From the NCBI GenBank assembly GCA_947476535.1, contig CANJRC010000001.1:1-60022 (forward strand): a stretch of 60,022 nucleotides of DNA, written 5' to 3'. The notes beneath the pieces were generated by a model. It worked only from the letters and a program-made list of their open reading frames with translations, was not told where the DNA came from and searched no databases. Source of the stretch: Betaproteobacteria bacterium. GTDB lineage: Bacteria > Pseudomonadota > Gammaproteobacteria > Burkholderiales > SG8-39. Positions within the stretch are counted from its first letter, which is position 1; every line of letters starts with the position of its first letter. Shown here piece after piece: positions 17,315 through 24,471 of this stretch. Both the position numbers and the translations under genes were made by a program.

Positions 17315-18118
17315 TTACTTCATGTTGCTGTTGAGCAGGGACAGAAATTCGCGCCGCAGCGTGGGGTCGTTGAGGAAGGAGCCGCGCATGACGCTGTTCA
17401 TCATCTTGGAATCCATGTCCTTGACGCCGCGCCACTGCATGCAGAAGTGATCGGCCTCCATGACGATGGCCAGGCCATCCGGGTTCATCTTGCGCTCGAG
17501 CACGTCGGCCAACTGCACCACCGCCTCTTCCTGGATCTGCGGCCGGCACATGATCCACTCGGTGATGCGCGCGTACTTGGACAGTCCGATCAGATTGGTG
17601 TGTTCGTTGGGCATCACGCCGATCCACACGCGACCGATAATCGGGCACAGATGGTGCGAGCAGGCGCTTCGCACCGTTATCGGGCCGATGATCATCAGCT
17701 CGTTCAGGCGCGCGGCGTTGGGAAACTCGGTGACCGTCGGCGTCGCGACGTAACGGCCGCTGAACACTTCGTTGATGAACATGCGCGCCACGCGCTGACC
17801 GGTGCGCCGGGTGTTGTGATCGCTCACGGTGTCGATCACCAGGCTTTGCAACAGATCCTCGACCTTGCCTTCCACCTCCGCCAGCAACGCATCACGCTCG
17901 CCGGGAAGGATGAAGTCCGCGATGTTGTCGTTGGCATGGAAGCGCTTGCCCGCCGCCTGCAGGCGCTCGCGCACCTGCCGTGACACCGGCATGGGCTTGG
18001 CGCCCTTGCTGGGGACGCGACCGGCGGGCGATTTGCGAATAACAGCGGCGGATTTTCCTGCGAGGCTGCGGTTGCGCGCCGCATCCGACTTGGACAACCG
18101 GGGTGAAATTTTTGCCAT
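17315..18118 (-). CDS. folE: GTP cyclohydrolase I
   Basis: A 267-residue type I GTP cyclohydrolase, which converts GTP to 7,8-dihydroneopterin triphosphate for folate and pterin synthesis. The core shows NEVFSGRY, ITVRSACSHHLCPIIGRV (zinc ligands Cys and His in C-x-x-H-H), GLSKYARI and a late DHFCMQWRGVKD containing the third zinc ligand Cys and the R-G-[VI] motif. About 60 basic, low-complexity residues precede the core, so it is longer than the roughly 220-residue E. coli enzyme. The start at 18118 is preferred because AGGA lies upstream and the SDR stop is 7 bases before it, implying an operon with the SDR. The enzyme call is firm; the N-terminal extension has no known role. Confidence 0.95.
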   Translation of the reverse strand: MAKISPRLSKSDAARNRSLAGKSAAVIRKSPAGRVPSKGAKPMPVSRQVRERLQAAGKRFHANDNIADFILPGERDALLAEVEGKVEDLLQSLVIDTVSDHNTRRTGQRVARMFINEVFSGRYVATPTVTEFPNAARLNELMIIGPITVRSACSHHLCPIIGRVWIGVMPNEHTNLIGLSKYARITEWIMCRPQIQEEAVVQLADVLERKMNPDGLAIVMEADHFCMQWRGVKDMDSKMMNSVMRGSFLNDPTLRREFLSLLNSNMK

Positions 18119-18125
18119 GAGATTC

Positions 18126-18911
18126 CTATCGAAGACCGCCGAAACCGGCGTCCACAGTAACCACCGTCCCGCTGACATAGGACGCGCGCGGCGAGGCCAT
18201 GAACACCACCACGTCAGCCACTTCCTCGGGCAGGGCGGCGCGGCCGAAGGGCAGGTCCTTCACCGACTTGGACATCGCCTCTTCCCAGCGCGACTCGTCA
18301 TTCCATTCCACCCGCGCCGCATCGCGCGAGAGGTTGATCAAGCGCTCGGTCTTGACCATACCCGGGTTGACGGCCAGCGCACGCACGCCATGCGAAGGCG
18401 CATCGGCGCCAATGGCCCGCGAGAACGCCATCAGCGCGGCATTGCCCCCGCCCCCGGCGATGTAATTGGCCTTCGGGCGCTCGCCCGCCAGGCCGATCAC
18501 GTTGATGATCACGCCTGAGCGCGCCTGGCACATCGCGCGGTACACCTCGCGCGTCATGTTGATGTAGCCGAAGACCTTGAGGTCCCAGGCGCGTCGCCAG
18601 GTCGCCTCGTCGATGCTCTCCAGCGTGCCGCCGGGAATGGCGCCGGCATTGTTGACGAGGATGTCGAGCTTGCCGCAGTCGGCGGCGAGCTTGCGCACCT
18701 GCGCCGAGTCGGCGAGGTCCGCCGGATGGCAGGTCACGCTAACCTTGGATTGGGCGAGGATCTTCTCGCGTGCGGCATTCAGCTTGGCGGCATCGCGTGC
18801 CGCCAGGTGCAGGTTGCAGCCTTCCCGCGCGAACGACAGCGCCGTGGCAAGACCGATGCCCGCGGAGCCGCCGGTGATAAGCACGCTGCGACCTGCCAGA
18901 TCGAGATTCAT
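18126..18911 (-). CDS. SDR family oxidoreductase with altered active site
   Basis: A 261-residue short-chain dehydrogenase/reductase. The nucleotide-binding start LITGGSAGIGLATAL (T-G-x-x-x-G-I-G), the HPADLAD stretch, DILVNNAGAIPGG (N-N-A-G) and the C-terminal YVSGTVVTVDAGFGG are typical. In place of the usual Y-x-x-x-K, the segment reads NYIAGGGGNAALMAF, so the tyrosine is followed by glycines and the lysine is absent. This matches a known SDR subgroup with Y-I-A-G-x-x-G-N-A-A-L. It starts at the ATG at 18911 and sits directly upstream of folE, which might suggest a pterin-related substrate, though the link could be chance. Confidence 0.88.
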   Translation of the reverse strand: MNLDLAGRSVLITGGSAGIGLATALSFAREGCNLHLAARDAAKLNAAREKILAQSKVSVTCHPADLADSAQVRKLAADCGKLDILVNNAGAIPGGTLESIDEATWRRAWDLKVFGYINMTREVYRAMCQARSGVIINVIGLAGERPKANYIAGGGGNAALMAFSRAIGADAPSHGVRALAVNPGMVKTERLINLSRDAARVEWNDESRWEEAMSKSVKDLPFGRAALPEEVADVVVFMASPRASYVSGTVVTVDAGFGGLR

Positions 18912-19050
18912 GGGGCGAGAACTCCAATATGTTTGCTGCCCGCAGGACGCGAGCGCAATCTGGGTGCAGTGTACCAAGTATCATTTGCAATGGGATGATC
19001 GGACTGCCCCGCCCCAGGCAGGCAATTCAATTTATGATCATGAACTAAGT

Positions 19051-19065
19051 TGCATAGCCTATGCA
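19051..19065. promoter_or_regulatory. 15-bp palindrome in a divergent intergenic region
   Basis: TGCATAG at 19051-19057 and its reverse complement CTATGCA at 19059-19065 are separated by a single base. The site lies in the 201-base AT-rich gap between the divergent SDR (start 18911) and the small gene at 19113, about 48 bases before the latter, followed by CACATTATAAATG. This is the usual arrangement of an operator near a promoter, but no adjacent regulator gene is present. Confidence 0.4.
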
Positions 19066-19112
19066 CTTGGCTTCACATTATAAATGTTATCAATTACACC
19101 GGAGATATACCC

Positions 19113-19472
19113 ATGCGAGCAACGGGGGCAAAGTGCGCCAAGGTGATCCAGTTCAAGGCGGCAGATGGCAAGTCTGACGCCTATAGCGACTATTTGCGCG
19201 AAACCGTCGAGCCAATCGACCACGCAGCGGTAAAGGAAGGCGCCCTGCTCAACATGATGACCCTGGTCAACGAAACCGATGCCTCGCTGCCATGGACTCA
19301 CCTGCGGATTTTTTTCTTTGCAAGCGAGGCTCAGCGCGCCGCCATCAAGAGCGTTTTCGCCCGCATCGCACCGCAACTGCAGCCCGACGACAGGAAGCGC
19401 AGCATGCGCAAAACCTACGGCGAGAGCCTGCGCACGCTGGTGTCGGAGACGGACGTGGAAATGCTGGGCTGA
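19113..19472 (+). CDS. Hypothetical protein of 119 residues
   Basis: The ATG at 19113 is preceded by CGGAGA at about 7 bases, and coding ends at 19472. The protein begins MRATGAKCAKVIQFKAADGK and is soluble, with alternating beta and helical segments: AKVIQFKAADGKSDAYSDYL, then VKEGALLNMMTLVNE and LRIFFFASEAQRAAIKSVFA. The layout resembles a small ferredoxin-like (dimeric alpha-beta barrel) fold, but I do not recognise the family. It stands alone on the plus strand, facing the convergent glutaredoxin-DinB gene. Confidence 0.7.
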   Translation: MRATGAKCAKVIQFKAADGKSDAYSDYLRETVEPIDHAAVKEGALLNMMTLVNETDASLPWTHLRIFFFASEAQRAAIKSVFARIAPQLQPDDRKRSMRKTYGESLRTLVSETDVEMLG

Positions 19473-19554
19473 TCAGTCCCGGCCAACCCGCGCACCAGGG
19501 TTCCAGCAGCGCGGCCGAGCCTGCGTAACAGGCAGCGCGGTCCCTCCACCGCGT

Positions 19555-20334
19555 TCAGCCGTCCCACACATTATCAGGCATCGGCAGGCCGGCGAGGTCC
19601 GCAGTACTCAGCGGCGAGGGCACGGAAATGCCCATGAGCTCCAGCGCATACTGCAATTGGCGCACGTGCTGCGCCGAGTGCCAGGTGGTGCGCTCGAAAT
19701 ACTCGTGCAGGGTCTGCTCGCCGTAATACACATCCACGTCCACCGAATAATCGCGCTGCTCGCCTTCCTTGGCCCACCAGGAGTGGAAGTGCTTAAGCAC
19801 GCCGGCCTGGAAGGCGACGATGTCCTGGCTGGTCCGGATGTGATCCGGCACGGGCTTGTCCAGATCCGCGATGACGTGCGACTTGCCCTGCTCCACCAGC
19901 CCGAGGAAGGCCTCGACAATGTCGCCGACGTGAGTCGCCAGTTGCCGATAGGGACGCGGCCGGCCAGGCAGATTTTCACCCAGCTTGTCATCGGGAATAA
20001 GGGCCACCGTAGCCTGCGCCGAATTCAGGACAATCGCGACTCGCCGCGCGAGTTCCCTCGGTATCAACGCACGATGGCTCCAGGCCACATTGACGAAACG
20101 TGCCAGGTCTTCGATCGCCTGGCCGTCCACCCACTGGTCGCCACGCGATACAACCGGCACGCTGCGTGCGCCGAGACGTTTCAGCTCGGCCAGTCCAGAC
20201 GGGTCATCGAAGACATTGACCGAGATGAAGGGAATGTTGTTTTTGCCAAGGAACTCCTTGGTCCGGAGACATGAGCTTCAGCCCGGGTGCCAGAAGACCT
20301 TGAAGGATTCGGTTGCCGCACTCGCCTGGCTCAT
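19555..20334 (-). CDS. Candidate selenoprotein: glutaredoxin-like (Sec-S-S-Cys) domain fused to DinB domain
   Basis: Read from the ATG at 20334 (AAGGGA upstream), the frame is open for 18 codons, meets a TGA at 20278-20280, then continues open to 19555, giving 259 residues if the UGA is selenocysteine. Residues 11-22 read FKVFWHPG-U-SSC, so the UGA stands at the first catalytic position of a glutaredoxin C-x-x-C, with Cys22 as partner. The thioredoxin fold continues through FISVNVFDD to the cis-proline motif SVPVV (residues 58-62). Residues about 95-235 form a DinB-type helical bundle with a likely metal triad His135, His219 and His223 (T-W-H-S-A-Q-H). DinB folds include bacillithiol and mycothiol S-transferases. 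A start at the internal GTG 20160 would lose the whole redox motif. The alternative is a nonsense mutation. Confidence 0.78.
20246..20280 (-). promoter_or_regulatory. UGA codon and SECIS-like hairpin of the glutaredoxin-DinB gene
   Basis: In the minus-strand mRNA the UGA is at 20280-20278. Downstream, CCAAGG (20261-20256) pairs perfectly with CCUUGG (20251-20246) around the loop AGUU. The stem begins 20 bases from the U of UGA, and the loop has G as its second base followed by U, as in the G-U of the E. coli fdhF SECIS apical loop. The distance is a few bases longer than in fdhF. Confidence 0.6.
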
Positions 20335-20374
20335 TGCACTTTCCCTTGTAACCCACTCGTATTGGAGCGGAATT

Positions 20375-21379
20375 TCAGTCCTGTTTCGCCCCCGAGTATC
20401 GGATCGCCTCACCCCACTTCGCGACTTCCTCGAGTTCGTACTTTGACATCGCAGCGGCATCCATAAAGCGCGGGGCAGCGCCCTGCGATGCGAATCGCGT
20501 GGCGATATCGGGCGATTTGAGCGCCTGCTCGGTTGCCGCCTCGAGACGTTTCACGATCGCTGCCGGCAAGCCGCGCGGGCCATAGAGGGCAACCCAGCCG
20601 GAGGCGTCGAATCCGCCGAGATTGAATTCGCGGCCGGCCTCCGAGATGGTCGGCACGCCGGGCAACAAGTCGCTGCGCGTGGTCTTGGCCAGCGCCAGCG
20701 CCTTCACGCGACCGGCGCGGATCTGCGGCAGGGATGACGCCACCGAGTCGAACATCACCGGCAGCCGGCCGCCCATGACGTCCTGCAGCGCCGGCGCCGA
20801 TCCGCGATACGGGATATGCACGAGAAACACCCCGGCACGCGCCTTGACCAGTTCCATGGCCAGGTGATTGGTCACGCCGTTGCCGCCCGAACCGTAGTCG
20901 AGCTTGCCCGGATTGGCGCGCGCATACTGAATGAATGCCTTGAAGTCACCAAATGGCGCCGAGGGGTTCGACACCAGCACGATGTCCACGCCTGCCGCAT
21001 GCGCCACCGGCGTGAAGTCGGCCGCGCCAAATGGCGGCTTGGCAAACAGCAGCGGCGCCACCACCTGTGTGCTGGTCGAGCCCACGAGCAGCGTGTAGCC
21101 GTCGGGCGCAGCATCCTTGACCGCCTGGCTGCCCACCACACCGCCGGCACCGGCGCGATTCTCTACCGTGACCGACTGCCCGAGCGTCGTGTTCAGCCCC
21201 TGCGCCAGCGCGCGCGCCAGGATGTCGGTGCCGCCGCCGGGCGGAAAGCCGACGATGATGCGCACCGGCTTGTTGGGATAGTCCGACTGAGCCAATGCCG
21301 GCACCGCCAGCGACGACAACACGAACGCCAAGGCAAAGACTTCAAACAAACTGCGAAACCGGGATGGGCTGGATGACAT
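20375..21379 (-). CDS. Bug/TctC family periplasmic solute receptor
   Basis: A 334-residue Bug receptor. I chose the ATG at 21379, which has GAGG 5 bases upstream, over an ATG 18 bases earlier without a ribosome site. The signal peptide (FALAFVLSSLAVPALA-QSDYP) precedes the standard marks: PNKPVRIIVGFPPGGGTDI, VTVENRAGAGGVVG and KDAAPDGYTLLVGS. It sits between the two candidate selenoprotein genes on the same strand, 40 bases before the glutaredoxin-DinB gene and 102 bases after the peroxiredoxin gene. Whether it shares a transcript with them, or a function such as uptake of a selenium or thiol compound, is unknown; the Bug fold normally binds carboxylates. Confidence 0.93.
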   Translation of the reverse strand: MSSSPSRFRSLFEVFALAFVLSSLAVPALAQSDYPNKPVRIIVGFPPGGGTDILARALAQGLNTTLGQSVTVENRAGAGGVVGSQAVKDAAPDGYTLLVGSTSTQVVAPLLFAKPPFGAADFTPVAHAAGVDIVLVSNPSAPFGDFKAFIQYARANPGKLDYGSGGNGVTNHLAMELVKARAGVFLVHIPYRGSAPALQDVMGGRLPVMFDSVASSLPQIRAGRVKALALAKTTRSDLLPGVPTISEAGREFNLGGFDASGWVALYGPRGLPAAIVKRLEAATEQALKSPDIATRFASQGAAPRFMDAAAMSKYELEEVAKWGEAIRYSGAKQD

Positions 21380-21481
21380 AGTTGCCTCAATCGTCATGTT
21401 GGCAACGAACAGGAAGCCTGCTCGTTGCATCAAGGCATTATCCGGCCACCAACAAGGTATGGCAAACAGGGCCCCGCCCGC

Positions 21482-21943
21482 CTATATCGCCTGCAAGCGC
21501 ACCAGTAAATCCCGGCTCTCGGGAATGGTGCCCGGCACATAGACATGCGAATAGCGGATGACGCCCCGTTCATCCAGGAGAAACACCGAGCGGGCATCCA
21601 TGCCGCGCTCTTCGTTGAACACGCCGTACGCGCGGCCGACGGCACCGTGCGGCCAGTAGTCCGACAGCAAGGGAAACGGCACGCCCTTGAACTGCTCAGC
21701 CCACACCTTCAGGCTGTGAACGGTGTCAGCACTGATCTGCAGGATCTCGGCGTTCAGTTTCTTGAATTCTGCGTAGTTCGCACGGAACCCGGAGACTTGA
21801 TTCTGTCAGCCGCCGGTAAACGCAAAGGGCAGGAATGAAACCACCGTGCGCCGCCCGCGGTATTTCGCCAGAGATAGTGTTTCTCCGGTATGGGCTGCCA
21901 GTGTGAAGTCAGGCGCGGATGTTCCCGCCTCGAGTGTTGTCAT
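21482..21943 (-). CDS. Candidate selenoprotein: AhpE-like 1-Sec peroxiredoxin
   Basis: From the ATG at 21943 (GGGAG at 8 bases) the frame is open to a TGA at 21806-21808 and then to the stop at 21482, giving 153 residues with the UGA read through, which equals the length of mycobacterial AhpE. The start TTLEAGTSAPDFTLAAHTGE and FLPFAFTGG-U-QNQ are peroxiredoxin hallmarks. In AhpE/BCP proteins the segment is P-x-A-F-T-x-x-C, so the UGA is exactly the peroxidatic residue (46), giving the T-x-x-U motif of PrxU selenoproteins. Later ISADTVHSLKVWAE, FPLLSDYW and SVFLLDERGVIRY confirm the fold. The protein contains no cysteine at all, so without Sec it could not work. It would need an external reductant, and a glutaredoxin-like gene lies downstream. 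Confidence 0.82.
21775..21808 (-). promoter_or_regulatory. UGA codon and SECIS-like hairpin of the peroxiredoxin gene
   Basis: In the minus-strand mRNA the UGA is 21808-21806. GGUUC (21789-21785) pairs with GAACU (21779-21775), one pair being G-U, around the loop CGUGC. The stem begins 20 bases from the U of UGA and the loop has G as second base followed by U, the same placement as in the neighbouring candidate. The stem is short (5 bp), so the structure alone is moderate evidence. Confidence 0.5.
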
Positions 21944-21975
21944 CGAACGACTCCCTTAGAGTGCCTCACACTATT

Positions 21976-22044
21976 GAGGGGATACTCCCCTCACCCTCCC
22001 CTGCATAGGGGGTTGCAAAATTTCATTTTTCAACCGGTTCTTAA
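21976..22044. repeat. Two-hairpin intergenic repeat, copy 1
   Basis: About 69 bp containing an inverted repeat at GAGGGGATACTCCCCTC and a second one around GGTTGCAAAATTTC with TTTTTCAACCGG. A matching copy lies at 30481-30549 with the same order of elements and the same flanking CCGGTTCT. Here it follows the stop of the deacylase gene (22055, minus strand) and precedes the peroxiredoxin gene. It looks like a REP/MITE-type dispersed element that may act on transcript ends. Confidence 0.7.
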
Positions 22045-22054
22045 TTACCCACGC

Positions 22055-23752
22055 TCAGGTCGCCTGCACGATGCTGCCGGGCATCGCACCCGTGTGCTTG
22101 CCGCGCTCCATCACTGCCTGCCCCGCCACGAACACCATCTCCACGCCGCTGGGCTTTGCATACAGGCGCGTGCCGCCCGCGGGCAAATCGTGCAGCTGCA
22201 ATTCGGGGGGCTGCACCGAGCCGATGCGCGCCGAGTCGAACAGCATGAGGTCGGCCCGCTTGCCCGCGGCGATGCGGCCACGATCGGCCAGGCGCATGTT
22301 GTCGGCAGGCTCGGAAGTCATCCGCTTGACCGCATACTCAAGATCGATGACTTTCTCATCGCGCACCCAGTGACCCAGCATGTAGGTGGGAAACCCGGCC
22401 TGGAACATCTGGTCCACATGCGCGCCGCCGTCGTGAAGGCCGACCAGGATGCGTGGGTCCTTGATGTGTTGCCCCAGCTTTGCGTGATCGTTGTTGGCAT
22501 GCGAGCCCAGCAGCTTCAATTCAAGGTCATTTTCCAGCGCCAGGTCGATCATCACGTCAAACGGATCGCCGCCGCGCATCGCCGCGACCTCGGTCACGGT
22601 CTTCTTCAGCAGCGGCTCGGACTTCGGGTTCTTCACGCGCAGCACGATGGCCTGCGGCCAGGCGGTGCCAAAAAGCTTGGGCCCAGAGCGCAGGCCGGCC
22701 TTGGCCCGCTCGCGCCATGCGCGGTCCGCATACACGCGCTTTTGCTCCTCCAGCGTGCGGTTGAGCGTTTCCTTGAACGCGTCCACGTCGGACAGTGCCA
22801 TGGCATTGCGGAAGTCCAGCTCGATGGTCATCGGCATGATGGTGGTCTGCGGCAGTGCCCCGCGCGCCCTGAGGCGCTCGCAGCGCCGCAACATGTCCTC
22901 GATGGCCTCCGGATAGTCGGCGCGGTAGAAAGCACCCGAATACGTGACCGTGCGACCACCGCTGGCATCGAGCAGGAGATCGAGCTTGGCCAGTTCCTCT
23001 TCGGTGGGGCGCGCCAGGCTCTCGATGACATTGGCCTGGATGGCACCGCGACCCAGCTCCTTCAAAACACCGGCGTAAGTCTTCAACTCGGCAGAGTCGG
23101 CCAGTTGCGTTGGCAACGGCTTGCCCTGGAATCCGGTCTGTCGCTTGGTCATGGTAGAGCTGAAACCGAATGCGCCGGCCTTGATCGCCTCGCGCAGGTT
23201 GGCGGCGATCCGCGTGGTTTCCTCGGGCGTTGCCGCGCGCTTGTTGGCATCGTCACCCAGTTCCCAGCGGCGCAGGGGGCCAAGCGGAACGAATGCGGCC
23301 ACACTGATGCCCAAGCCGCGCCGACGCACGAAATCGAGGTATTGCGGAAAGGTCTCGAATTCCCAGCCAATACCGGCCTTCATGGTCTCGAATGAAATGC
23401 CCTCCAGCACCACCAGGTCGTGCATTGAAATATCGCGGTCCTTCGGACGGCAAGGCGCGACGCCGATGCCGCAGTTGCCCTGGATCACCGTGGTCGTTCC
23501 ATGGGAGGCGGACGATTCCAGCGCGCCATCCCAGCACAGCTGCGCATCGTAGTGCGTGTGCACATCGACGACGCCAGGAGCAATCACCAGGCCATCGGCA
23601 TCGATGACGCGCTTTGCATCGGTACCCAACGTGCCGGATTGCCGGGAGATCTCGACGATCTTGCCGTCCGTCACCGCGACATCTCCGGTGAATTTTGGCT
23701 CCCCGGTACCGTCCACCACGGTGCCGCCCTTGATCAGCAGGTCATAGGCCAT
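22055..23752 (-). CDS. N-acyl-D-amino-acid deacylase-like amidohydrolase
   Basis: A 565-residue metal-dependent amidohydrolase of the D-aminoacylase group. The ATG at 23752 follows GAGGAGG. It opens with the beta-sandwich (MAYDLLIKGGTVVDGTGEP), then VIAPGVVDVHTHYDAQLCWD with the H-x-H metal pair, TTTVIQGNCGIGVAPC with the conserved Cys near the binuclear site, a long barrel insertion, and GLHDGGAHVDQMF and RGRIAAGKRADLMLFD near the end, the last being the second sandwich strand. Family members release D-amino acids from N-acyl compounds, but many in this subgroup have unknown amide substrates. It stands upstream of the peroxiredoxin gene on the same strand, separated by the dispersed repeat. 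Confidence 0.9.
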   Translation of the reverse strand: MAYDLLIKGGTVVDGTGEPKFTGDVAVTDGKIVEISRQSGTLGTDAKRVIDADGLVIAPGVVDVHTHYDAQLCWDGALESSASHGTTTVIQGNCGIGVAPCRPKDRDISMHDLVVLEGISFETMKAGIGWEFETFPQYLDFVRRRGLGISVAAFVPLGPLRRWELGDDANKRAATPEETTRIAANLREAIKAGAFGFSSTMTKRQTGFQGKPLPTQLADSAELKTYAGVLKELGRGAIQANVIESLARPTEEELAKLDLLLDASGGRTVTYSGAFYRADYPEAIEDMLRRCERLRARGALPQTTIMPMTIELDFRNAMALSDVDAFKETLNRTLEEQKRVYADRAWRERAKAGLRSGPKLFGTAWPQAIVLRVKNPKSEPLLKKTVTEVAAMRGGDPFDVMIDLALENDLELKLLGSHANNDHAKLGQHIKDPRILVGLHDGGAHVDQMFQAGFPTYMLGHWVRDEKVIDLEYAVKRMTSEPADNMRLADRGRIAAGKRADLMLFDSARIGSVQPPELQLHDLPAGGTRLYAKPSGVEMVFVAGQAVMERGKHTGAMPGSIVQAT

Positions 23753-23794
23753 CGTTTCATCCTCCTCAGTTCGTCCTGTTCACGCCAGCCGCAA

Positions 23795-24361
23795 TCACTT
23801 CGGCGTCAGATCACCCTGTCCGTCGGCAATATACCACTGCGGAAAATGCTGCTTGACCACGCTGCCGCTACGATCCCACGCCGTGCAGGTATCGAACACC
23901 ATCGACATGCGTTTTTCGTCACCCAGCGTGTCGACCGTGCCGGCCACGGACTGGAAAAACCCCGTCGGCATGACGCCCAGCAATTCATTGATATGGGTGC
24001 AGCCCTGCGTGCCGCCCATGCGCTCCTTGACGCCCTTGCGAAAGCCGCGCTTCAGATTGAGGCCCACCAGGCGCTTGTAATCGGGGATGCCGATGCGGCA
24101 CTGTTCGCCGTGCGGATTGGCGTCGCTCACCGCCTCCACATCGAGCACGTTGAAATTCAAGTCAACCACGAGCCGAACATGCATCTTGTGGTGATAGTCG
24201 CCGGCGGGTCGCACCCGGAAGGCGTTCTTCGCCTCGAAGGTCTTCACGTCGGTGACCGTTCCTTCAAGCTCCCACAGGCCGTCATCACGTTGAAAGCCTT
24301 CAATGGTGATATTGCGGGTGTGCTTCTTCTGGCGCGTGGCCTTTGAGGGGGGTAATGGCAT
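23795..24361 (-). CDS. DUF2889 domain protein
   Basis: A 188-residue soluble protein matching the DUF2889 family in my judgement. Marks are the start MPLPPSKATRQKKHTRNITIEGFQRDDGLWELEGTVTD (cited from its positions), the HHKMHVRLVVDLNFNVLDVEA strand pair, and GGTQGCTHINELLGVMP, a G-C-T-H-[IL]-x-E-L motif conserved in the family. The ATG at 24361 has AGGA about 7 bases upstream; residues before it are unlikely. The role of the domain is unknown. It lies 42 bases upstream of the deacylase gene and 110 bases downstream of the P450 gene in the same direction, so an operon of P450, DUF2889 and deacylase is plausible. Confidence 0.8.
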   Translation of the reverse strand: MPLPPSKATRQKKHTRNITIEGFQRDDGLWELEGTVTDVKTFEAKNAFRVRPAGDYHHKMHVRLVVDLNFNVLDVEAVSDANPHGEQCRIGIPDYKRLVGLNLKRGFRKGVKERMGGTQGCTHINELLGVMPTGFFQSVAGTVDTLGDEKRMSMVFDTCTAWDRSGSVVKQHFPQWYIADGQGDLTPK

Positions 24362-24471
24362 GGCGGGTTCCTGGCGAGTACATTGAAATTGACCGGCACC
24401 CATTGTAGGCCAAGCACATCGTTCGGGCCGTTGCCTCGAAGCGCCGGGGAAAGTTCAAGGCCCCTCGTCTA

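Noticed and set aside
20160-20334. Two separate genes (a 60-residue peptide ending at 20278 and a 201-residue protein starting at GTG 20160)
   Set aside because: The frame is continuous through the TGA, the part between encodes the conserved end of a thioredoxin-fold domain, and starting at 20160 would remove the redox motif and half the fold. A single UGA-containing gene explains the sequence better.
21806-21808. UGA read as tryptophan (alternative genetic code)
   Set aside because: Many genes in this window end in TGA with no extension that makes sense, such as the cNMP-binding protein, the GMC enzyme and the MFS genes, so UGA is a normal stop here.
21482-21943. Peroxiredoxin pseudogene caused by a TGC to TGA mutation
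   Set aside because: Cannot be excluded from sequence alone, but there are no other lesions, length and motifs are intact, the protein has no other Cys, and an independent neighbour shows the same thing at its catalytic position.
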